This document shows, in pieces, positions 7,068 through 12,389 of a DNA stretch of 12,389 nt. The stretch covers positions 1-12,389 of the forward strand of contig CAZNMF010000326.1 in the NCBI GenBank assembly GCA_964573795.1, in the 5' to 3' direction. Position numbers and translations under genes: made by a program. The stretch's first letter is position 1. Every line of letters starts with the position of its first letter. A model generated the notes under the pieces. It was given only the letters and a program-made list of their open reading frames with translations, ran no database searches and had not been told where the DNA came from. The stretch is from CAZNMF01 sp964573795. Its GTDB lineage: Bacteria > Acidobacteriota > Vicinamibacteria > Vicinamibacterales > SCN-69-37.

Positions 7068-7076
7068 TGCTATCGT
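7068..7076 (+). promoter_or_regulatory. Candidate extended -10 promoter of the flavin operon
   Basis: TGCTATCGT fits TGn-TAnnnT and ends 27 bases before GTG 7104. A similar TGCTAGCCT ends 25 bases before the propeller gene at 9891. The matching geometry supports both the promoter call and the 7104 start. No clear -35 is visible. Confidence 0.4.
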
Positions 7077-7103
7077 CTAGCGACCCATTCGGCGGAACGA
7101 CGC

Positions 7104-7994
7104 GTGACATCCAGGCACGACCCAAGCATTCCTTCGTCTGACCACGAGACGCAGCGCCCCCGCGCGCGATCGAGCACGTCGCGCGGCGCGAGCGCGTCCA
7201 GCGGCCGCATCGCCAACAGTCTCGTCGCGATCGGCTCGGCATCCGTCCTGGCGATCTATGCGGCGGGCTACTGGCGCACGCGCGCAGCGGCCGAGCGCAT
7301 CGAACGGGCCTCGTCGCGTCGCGCGGCGCCGATGGCCGCGAGCGCGCCGGCGCTGAACCCGCCGCAGATCGTCGCGCCTGCAACCGCGCCCGTCGCCAAC
7401 GCCGCGTCGCCGGCCGCGATCGATCGCGATCCGCTGCACGCTGCGGCGCCGCCGCCAGGCGCAACCGTCACCGCGGCCACGGCCGCCGCGTCAGTCCCGG
7501 CGTCGGTGCCGAAGCCGGACGCCAGCGCACCTTCGGCCGGGAACGTCGCCGCGAAAGCGACGCCGCCGCTCGAGACAAAAGACGTTGTTCCACCACAGAC
7601 ATCGTCGAGCACGACGACGGACGTGGCGGCGGCTCCGTCCGTGACGCCGGACGCGACGTCATCCACGGTTCCTGCCGTGCCCACACCTGCACCCACGATT
7701 GCCGCGACGGACGTGGTCGCGAAGGCAACGGGCGCGTACAAAGACGGCACGTATACCGGGTGGGGCACCTGCCGCCATGGCGACATCCAGGCGACCGTCG
7801 TCGTCGCGTCCGGACGCATCACCTCCGCGACGATCAGCCAGTGCCTGACGCGCTATCCGTGCTCGTGGATCGAGGCGCTGCCGCCGCAGGTCGTCCAGCG
7901 GCAGAGCGCCGAGGTCGACTACGTCAGCGGCGCCACGCAGAGCGCCGACGCGTTCTACGGCGCCGTCACCGACGCGCTCTCCAAAGCCAAGTGA
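7104..7994 (+). CDS. Membrane-anchored FMN-binding domain protein
   Basis: A 296-residue protein from GTG 7104. A start at 7014 would read through the 7027-7070 hairpins and the putative promoter, so it was not used. Residues 37-57 (ANSLVAIGSASVLAIYAAGYW) form one membrane helix. Basic residues on both sides make its orientation uncertain. Residues 70-205 are a low-complexity Ala/Pro/Thr/Val linker. Residues 207-296 form an FMN_bind domain: YKDGTYTGWG, then GDIQATVVVASGRI, and the flavinylation motif SGAT (275-278), in which Thr278 would be joined through phosphate to FMN by ApbE. Cys223, Cys247 and Cys253 are also present in the domain. The likely role is a one-electron flavin carrier tethered to the membrane, passing electrons to or from the RnfD-like partner. 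Its stop overlaps the ApbE gene's GTG, and ApbE is its expected modifying enzyme. Confidence 0.88.
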   Translation: MTSRHDPSIPSSDHETQRPRARSSTSRGASASSGRIANSLVAIGSASVLAIYAAGYWRTRAAAERIERASSRRAAPMAASAPALNPPQIVAPATAPVANAASPAAIDRDPLHAAAPPPGATVTAATAAASVPASVPKPDASAPSAGNVAAKATPPLETKDVVPPQTSSSTTTDVAAAPSVTPDATSSTVPAVPTPAPTIAATDVVAKATGAYKDGTYTGWGTCRHGDIQATVVVASGRITSATISQCLTRYPCSWIEALPPQVVQRQSAEVDYVSGATQSADAFYGAVTDALSKAK

Positions 7995-8920
7995 GCCGGC
8001 GGCTTCATCGGCGGTCCTCCGCCGTCATGGGGACGATCGTGAACGTCGACCTCGTCATCGAGCCCGGCGACGCGATCGAATCGCGCGCGGCTCTCGCGGG
8101 CGATCGCGCGCTCGGGCATTTCCATGACGTCGAGTCCGCCTGCTCGCGCTTCGACGAGCGCAGCGAGCTGCGACGGCTCTGTGCGAGCGCGGGCGCGCCC
8201 GTGCGTGTCAGTCCGCTGTTGTTCGAGACGCTGACGTTCGCGATCGCCGTGGCCGAGGCGAGCGGCGGCGCGTTCGATCCGACGGTCGGGCGCGTGATGG
8301 CGGCACGCGGCTTCAATCGCGAGCATCGCACCGGCGCCGTCGCCGCGGCGGACGCGGACGTCGCGAGCGACATCAGCTTTCGCGACGTCGTGCTCGACGC
8401 CGGCACGCGCGCGATCACGCTGCGCCGGCCGCTGCTGCTCGATCTCGGCGCGGTCGCCAAGGGCCTCGCGATCGATCTCGCGGCGCGCGAGCTGCGGCGC
8501 GACTTCGAGGACTTCGCGATCGACGCCGGCGGCGACGTCTACGCGGCCGGACGCAATGGCTCCGGCAAGCCGTGGGCGATTGGCATCCGTCATCCGCGGC
8601 TGGCGGACTCGGTTGTGGACGTCGTGCGTGTGTCCAACGCCGCCGTGTGTACGTCCGGCGACTACGAACGGCGCAGCCCGATCGACGGCCGATCGCACAT
8701 CGTCGACGGCCGCACGCGCGAGACGTCCGATGCGATCGCGAGCGTTACCGTCGTTGCGACGTCGGCGATGGTCGCCGACGCGCTTGCGACCGCCGCCTTC
8801 GCGCTTGGCGCCGACGATGGCCGCGCCTTTCTCGAGGCACAGGGCGTCGACGGGCTGCTCGTGACGTCCAGTCTCGATCGGATCGAGACGTCCGCCTTCG
8901 CGGCGCGCGCGATCCGATGA
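7991..8920 (+). CDS. apbE: FAD:protein FMN transferase (ApbE family)
   Basis: A 309-residue protein. GTG 7991 overlaps the upstream stop (GTGA). ApbE enzymes cleave FAD and attach FMN to Thr or Ser in target motifs such as the SGAT of the upstream protein, using Mg2+. Family landmarks in order are MGT at 13-15 (usual near the start), FDPTVG 95-100, DLGAVAKG 151-158, DAGGDVYAAG 178-187, TSGDYER 221-227, HIVDGRT 236-242 (usually HIxDPRTG, with Pro replaced by Gly240) and VADALATAAFALG near 261-273, carrying the metal-binding Asp. The length is typical of the catalytic domain without a leader. No signal peptide or lipobox is visible, so the enzyme appears cytoplasmic. This raises a question of access if the FMN-binding domain is outside. 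The RnfD-like gene starts within its stop codon. Confidence 0.92.
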   Translation: MSRRLHRRSSAVMGTIVNVDLVIEPGDAIESRAALAGDRALGHFHDVESACSRFDERSELRRLCASAGAPVRVSPLLFETLTFAIAVAEASGGAFDPTVGRVMAARGFNREHRTGAVAAADADVASDISFRDVVLDAGTRAITLRRPLLLDLGAVAKGLAIDLAARELRRDFEDFAIDAGGDVYAAGRNGSGKPWAIGIRHPRLADSVVDVVRVSNAAVCTSGDYERRSPIDGRSHIVDGRTRETSDAIASVTVVATSAMVADALATAAFALGADDGRAFLEAQGVDGLLVTSSLDRIETSAFAARAIR

Positions 8921-9747
8921 CGACGCACCGGCATCACCGCCGAACCCGCTTCGCGGCGTTCGTCCGCTTCTGGCGATCGCCGAAGGGGCTGATGCTGATC
9001 GTGCTCCTGCTGTTGGCCGCGCTGTCGGCGCCGGGCGAGCACACGCCGCGCGTGTGGGCCAATCTCGCGGCGGCGTCGCTTGCCGCGATGCTCGTCGACG
9101 CGCCGATCCTGCGTGTGCGCGATGGACGATGGACGTTTCCGAGCGGCGCGTGGCTGACGGGGCTGTTCGTCGCGATGCTGCTGAGCCCGCACGAGCCGTG
9201 GTGGGTCGCTGCGGTGACGGCGGCCGTCGGCGTCGCGAGCAAGTACGTCGTGCGCACGCGATCGGCGAACGTCTTCAATCCCGCGGCGCTCGGGATCGTG
9301 CTGACGTTCTACGCGTTCGGCACGGGACAGAGCTGGTGGGGCGCGCTGCCGGACGCGGCGCCGTGGCTGACGGTCGCGCTCGTCGCGAGCGGCGCGTTCA
9401 TCGCGGATCGCGTCAACAAGGCCCCGCTCGTGCTCGTCTTCCTCGGCGTCTACTACGCGCTGTTCGCGGTCACGGCGTTCGCCGGCAACACCGCGCGCGT
9501 GGCGGAAATCTTCCGGCCGCCCGACGTGCAGATGGCGCTGTTCTTCGCGTGCTTCATCCTCACCGATCCGCCGACGTCGCCCGTGAAGTATCGCGATCAG
9601 ATCGTCTGCGCGACGATCGTCGCCGTCGTCAGTTATCTGATGTTCCAATTCGTCGGCGCCGCGTATTACCTGCTGGCCGGCGTCCTCGCCGGCAACGTCT
9701 GGGAGGCCTCTCGACGTGCGGCCACGTTCCGGGCGCGGCGGACGTAA
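8917..9747 (+). CDS. RnfD/NqrB-like membrane protein
   Basis: A 276-residue polytopic protein. ATG 8917 overlaps the ApbE stop (ATGA); no Shine-Dalgarno is seen, which suggests coupled translation. About seven to nine hydrophobic helices follow a basic N-terminus. RnfD/NqrB landmarks are SANVFNPAALGIVLTFYAF (about 116-134) and FACFILTDPPTSPVKYRDQ (about 210-228). Full-length RnfD proteins are usually longer (about 350 residues) and carry a covalently bound FMN at an SGAT-type motif; I see no SGAT here. The protein probably moves electrons across the membrane or supports quinone or flavin exchange for the FMN-binding partner. No other Rnf or Nqr subunit is present, so this is not a complete ion pump. 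The family is clear from the motifs; the role is inferred from operon context. Confidence 0.85.
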   Translation: MTTHRHHRRTRFAAFVRFWRSPKGLMLIVLLLLAALSAPGEHTPRVWANLAAASLAAMLVDAPILRVRDGRWTFPSGAWLTGLFVAMLLSPHEPWWVAAVTAAVGVASKYVVRTRSANVFNPAALGIVLTFYAFGTGQSWWGALPDAAPWLTVALVASGAFIADRVNKAPLVLVFLGVYYALFAVTAFAGNTARVAEIFRPPDVQMALFFACFILTDPPTSPVKYRDQIVCATIVAVVSYLMFQFVGAAYYLLAGVLAGNVWEASRRAATFRARRT

Positions 9748-9754
9748 CGGGCGG

Positions 9755-9847
9755 CGGTCCGCGGTCCGCGGTCTGCGGGCCACAGAGTTGCCCCAAGCCT
9801 CACGCCCCAAGCCCGAGTCTGCCCCTCGTAAGCCGTAAGCCGTAAGC
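9755..9847. repeat. Cluster of 7-base tandem repeats
   Basis: The 143-base gap between the RnfD-like and propeller genes holds three units of CGGTCCG (9755-9775, the third with one change), two copies of GCCCCAAGCC (9790-9799 and 9804-9813) and three exact units of CGTAAGC (9827-9847). Two independent tandem arrays of the same 7-base period lie within 93 bases. No gene is seen. Confidence 0.8.
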
Positions 9848-9856
9848 CCCTCCTTC

Positions 9857-9865
9857 TGCTAGCCT
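9857..9865 (+). promoter_or_regulatory. Candidate extended -10 promoter of the propeller gene
   Basis: TGCTAGCCT fits TGn-TAnnnT and ends 25 bases before ATG 9891, mirroring the element at 7068. AAGGAG at 9879-9884, six bases from the ATG, is a strong ribosome binding site. Confidence 0.4.
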
Positions 9866-9890
9866 AGACTCCATTCCCAAGGAGCCTCGC

Positions 9891-10871
9891 ATGTCACGTG
9901 TCGTTGTCGCTTTTGGTGTCGCCGCGCTCGCGGCATCGTCTCTCGTCGTCGCGCAGGGTGCGGCCGCGCAATCGACGGCGGTGTCCGCGATCAACCTGCC
10001 CGCGGCCATCACGTTTCCCGAAGGCATCGCGTACGACGCGGCGGCCGACGTCGCGTACACGGCGAGCGCCGTGACGGGCGCCGTCGCGCGCGTGCATCTC
10101 AAGACGGGCGCGTCCGAGATCATCGCCCCTGCAGGAACGCTGCTGCCCGCCGGCACGCCCGCGCCGTTCCCCGCGGTGCTCGGCATGAAGCTCGACGCGA
10201 ACGGCCGCCTGTGGATCTCGGGTGGCGCGACGGGCCGGATGTGGGTGCTCGACACGAAGACGGGCAAGGTGCTGAAGAGCGCGCAGGTGCCGAACCCGTC
10301 GGGGAGCCTGATCAACGACGTGATCCTCGTCGGCAACGCCGGCTACTTCACCGACACGCGCACGCCGACGTTCTGGCGCATCGAGGCGCACGGCGATCAC
10401 ATCACCGACGTCGAGCCGTGGCTGAGCTTCGCGAGCACGCCGCTGCAGTACGACTCCGGCGCCAACCTCAACGGCATCGCGGCGACGCCCGACGGCGCGT
10501 CGATCATCGTCGTGCAGATGGGGAAGGGCCTGCTGTTCCGGATCGACGTCGCGACCAAGGCGGTGACGGCGATCGACACGGCCGGCGAGGATCTCTCCGG
10601 CGCCGACGGCCTCGTCCTCGACGGCCACACGCTCTACGTCGTCCGCCAGCCGGTGGGCGAGATCGCGACGGTCACGCTGTCGAACGACTACGCCAAGGGC
10701 ACCGTCGTGCATCGCTTCAAGGATCCGTCGTTCGTCTATCCCGCGACGGCTGCGAAGGTCGGCGACCACCTGCTCGTCGTCGTCACGCAGTTCAACACGC
10801 GCGGCAACAACAGCCAGAAGACGCCGTTCACGTTCGCGCACGTGCCGCTCGCGGCCCTCGCCGCGCGCTAG
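9891..10871 (+). CDS. Secreted SMP-30/gluconolactonase-like beta-propeller protein
   Basis: A 326-residue protein with a strong AAGGAG six bases before the ATG. Residues 1-27 are a signal peptide (VVVAFGVAALAASSLVVAQG, then AAAQ). The rest shows repeated blade patterns of the SMP-30/LRE type. Positions matching the metal-binding residues of SMP-30 are present: Glu44 in FPEGIAYD, Asn142 in INDVILVG before GYFTD, Asn194 in NLNGIAATPDG and Asp239 in ADGLVLDG. The enzyme could hydrolyse lactones, or the protein may be a non-enzymatic propeller; the retained ligands make a metal site plausible. The gene appears monocistronic, with its own promoter candidate, and converges on the transporter gene. 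A link to sugar-acid metabolism is suggested only by that ACS-type transporter next door. Confidence 0.85.
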   Translation: MSRVVVAFGVAALAASSLVVAQGAAAQSTAVSAINLPAAITFPEGIAYDAAADVAYTASAVTGAVARVHLKTGASEIIAPAGTLLPAGTPAPFPAVLGMKLDANGRLWISGGATGRMWVLDTKTGKVLKSAQVPNPSGSLINDVILVGNAGYFTDTRTPTFWRIEAHGDHITDVEPWLSFASTPLQYDSGANLNGIAATPDGASIIVVQMGKGLLFRIDVATKAVTAIDTAGEDLSGADGLVLDGHTLYVVRQPVGEIATVTLSNDYAKGTVVHRFKDPSFVYPATAAKVGDHLLVVVTQFNTRGNNSQKTPFTFAHVPLAALAAR

Positions 10872-10889
10872 CTGCGATCCCTTTTCAAT

Positions 10890-11106
10890 TCACATGGAGG
10901 CATGGAGAACATGGAGAAGGAGACGGTAGACGCCGCGACCTGGCGCGCCGCTTTCAGCGGCGTCGCGTGACGAAGAGAGTCACAGACAAGAACGCAAAAC
11001 TTCTCGTTCCACCGCGCTCATGTCTGTGACTCTCTTCGTCACGCGCAGCCCGGCGTTGCGGGCCTCGCCAGGTCGCCGTCTCCAGGTCCTCCATGCCTCC
11101 ATGTGA
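10890..11106. repeat. Fold-back element: two inverted copies of a structured repeat
   Basis: The left copy (10890-10988) and right copy (11021-11106, opposite orientation) share TCACATGGAGGCATGGAG at the outer ends, the blocks GGAGACGG and GCGACCTGGCG in the middle, and a perfect 25-bp inner arm (10964-10988 with 11021-11045). Each arm contains a small palindrome, GTGAC-7 bases-GTCAC. Each copy carries a hairpin at the same place but with different bases (CGCCGCT/AGCGGCG at 10946-10962; GCCCG/CGGGC at 11048-11063). It fills the gap between convergent genes and has no open frame of its own. A MITE-like element or paired palindromic repeat acting as a two-way terminator fits. Confidence 0.8.
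10946..10962 (+). terminator. Candidate hairpin terminator after the propeller gene
   Basis: CGCCGCT-TTC-AGCGGCG is a perfect 7-bp stem with a 3-base loop, 74 bases after the stop and inside the left copy of the fold-back element. It has no T-tract, so termination is uncertain. Confidence 0.35.
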
Positions 11107-11110
11107 TCCA

Positions 11111-12355
11111 TCATGCGAGCTCGGTGGGAATCAGCTGTTCTGTCGGATCGATCCGTGCGAAGAACACCGCGCTCACGAGCAGGAGCGCGGCCATCGGATA
11201 TAGCGGCGCGTCGTAGCTGCCGGTCCACGTGACGATGTAGCCGAACGCGACCGACGAGAGAAACGATCCGAGCTGGCCCGCCATGTTCATCGTGCCGCCG
11301 ACCGATCCGGCGTAGCGCCGGCCGATGTCGAGGCACACGGCCCACGACACCGGCAGCATGCAGTCCATCGAGCCGTAGCCCAGCGTCAGACACGCGAGCG
11401 CGATCCACTTGCTCGTCGTGATCGCGGCCGTCAGCATCAGCAGTCCTGACGCCGCGAGTCCCGTGGCGCCGACGACGCGGCGTCCGATGCGCAGGCCGTG
11501 ACTGATCGTCAGCCGATCGCTCAGCCATCCACCGAACAGATTGCCGCCGATGCCGGCGATGAACGGCAGCGTCGACGCCAGCGCCATCTCGCCTTCGCTG
11601 AAGCCGCGCCCACGCTCGAGATACGTGTGCAGCCAGGACAGGTAGAAGTACGCGCCCCAGCAGTACGTGTGGTACATCAACAGAATCTTCCAGAAGTTCC
11701 AGCGGCGTAAGGCGATGCCCCCCGGCAGGCGCGCATGCGCGCCCGACGAGTCGACGTCGATTTCCGCGAGCTCTTGCGGCGTGATGCCTGCCGACTCGGA
11801 GGGCCGATCGCGGTACGAGCGGTACCACGCGAACGCCCAGACGAGGCCAAGCACGCCGAAGACGAAGAACGACGCGCGCCAGCCGTATGCGCGCTGAATC
11901 GGCACGACCAGCAGCGGCGAGAGCGCGCCGCCGACGCGGCTCGCCATCCACACGACGGAGTGCGCACGTGCACGCTCGGCGACGGGAAACCAGCGCGAGA
12001 TCGCCGACGAGGCGTTGGGATACGCGCCCGCTTCGCCCGCACCGAACAGGAACCGCGTGATGAGCATCAGCACGTAGTTCGACACGGCACCGGTCAGCGA
12101 CGTGAAGGCCGACCACCAGATCACGATGCGCGTCAGCACACTGCGCGCGCCGACGCGATCGCCCATCGCGCCCGTCGGAATCTCGAAGATCGCGTACGAC
12201 AGCGTGAACGCCCCGACGACCCATCCCCATTGCTCCGGCGAGATGCCGAGGTCCGCCTGCATGCGCGGGCCCGCGACCGACAGGCACACGCGATCCAGAT
12301 ACGTGACGATCGACAGGAAGAACAGCAGGAGCAGGACCCGGTGTCGATGTTTCAT
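11111..12355 (-). CDS. MFS transporter, ACS (anion:cation symporter) type
   Basis: A 414-residue protein from ATG 12355; a TTG two codons upstream is possible, and no good ribosome binding site is visible for either. It has twelve predicted membrane helices in two halves with a hydrophilic centre around 175-215. Family landmarks are SIVTYLDRVCLSVAGP in helix 1 (Asp21-Arg22), the motif A loop GAMGDRVGARSVLTR (about 62-76), ITRFLFGAGEAGAYPNASS (about 99-117) and a second-half loop FGGWLSDRL. These match the ACS group, whose members take up sugar acids such as hexuronates, glucarate or galactonate, and other organic anions. The substrate cannot be read from the sequence. The gene converges on the SMP-30-like gene, which is suggestive of sugar-acid use but not proof. 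The 34 bases upstream to the window edge hold no feature I can support. Confidence 0.88.
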   Translation of the reverse strand: MKHRHRVLLLLFFLSIVTYLDRVCLSVAGPRMQADLGISPEQWGWVVGAFTLSYAIFEIPTGAMGDRVGARSVLTRIVIWWSAFTSLTGAVSNYVLMLITRFLFGAGEAGAYPNASSAISRWFPVAERARAHSVVWMASRVGGALSPLLVVPIQRAYGWRASFFVFGVLGLVWAFAWYRSYRDRPSESAGITPQELAEIDVDSSGAHARLPGGIALRRWNFWKILLMYHTYCWGAYFYLSWLHTYLERGRGFSEGEMALASTLPFIAGIGGNLFGGWLSDRLTISHGLRIGRRVVGATGLAASGLLMLTAAITTSKWIALACLTLGYGSMDCMLPVSWAVCLDIGRRYAGSVGGTMNMAGQLGSFLSSVAFGYIVTWTGSYDAPLYPMAALLLVSAVFFARIDPTEQLIPTELA

Positions 12356-12389
12356 GACCAAGAAAGATATCCGACACGATTGCAGAGCG

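Noticed and set aside
7014..7103. Upstream GTG start for the FMN-binding protein
   Set aside because: The added segment would translate two perfect hairpins and a promoter candidate and has no family similarity.
9755..9847. Possible CRISPR array
   Set aside because: Units are 7 bases in direct tandem with no spacers, and no cas gene is present.
10980..12377. Long minus-strand frame overlapping the transporter and reading into the fold-back element
   Set aside because: Arg-rich shadow of the transporter gene; the transporter frame has twelve membrane helices and MFS motifs.

Overview
The window is high-GC DNA, most likely from an acidobacterium of the Vicinamibacteria type. The main reason is three secreted proteins of the VWFA-related family that is strongly expanded in Acidobacteriota. 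Periplasmic-type flavoproteins and an SMP-30-like propeller fit the same picture. The phylum call is inference from gene content, not from a marker gene.

Layout. (1) 2-2712: two overlapping plus-strand genes for VWFA-family proteins, the first cut by the window edge and ending in TPR-like helices. (2) 2724-6967: a block of visibly lower GC. In 60-base hand counts it gives about 50% at 2881, 3121 and 4501 and 62% at 5461, against 73-78% in the flanks. It is bounded by a 44/43-bp direct repeat that copies the last codons of the upstream VWFA gene. It encodes a small tyrosine-rich secreted protein (minus strand) and, divergently, an apparent operon of an atypical Crp/Fnr-type regulator, a membrane-anchored DsbA-like thioredoxin and a third VWFA-family protein. 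No integrase or transposase lies inside. (3) 7104-9747: a tightly overlapping three-gene operon of a membrane-anchored FMN-binding protein, an ApbE flavin transferase and an RnfD/NqrB-like membrane protein. It looks like a compact flavinylation-based electron-transfer module. (4) 9891-10871: a secreted SMP-30-like beta-propeller. (5) 10890-11106: a fold-back repeat element filling the gap between convergent genes. (6) 11111-12355: a minus-strand MFS transporter of the ACS type.

The strongest leads are the repeat-bounded block, whose structure resembles integration into the 3' end of a gene, with its unusual cargo, and the fold-back element, whose arms keep a hairpin while its sequence changes. 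The flavin operon resembles known flavinylation systems, but its RnfD-like subunit has no visible flavinylation motif.

No tRNA, rRNA, CRISPR array or recognisable transposase was seen.
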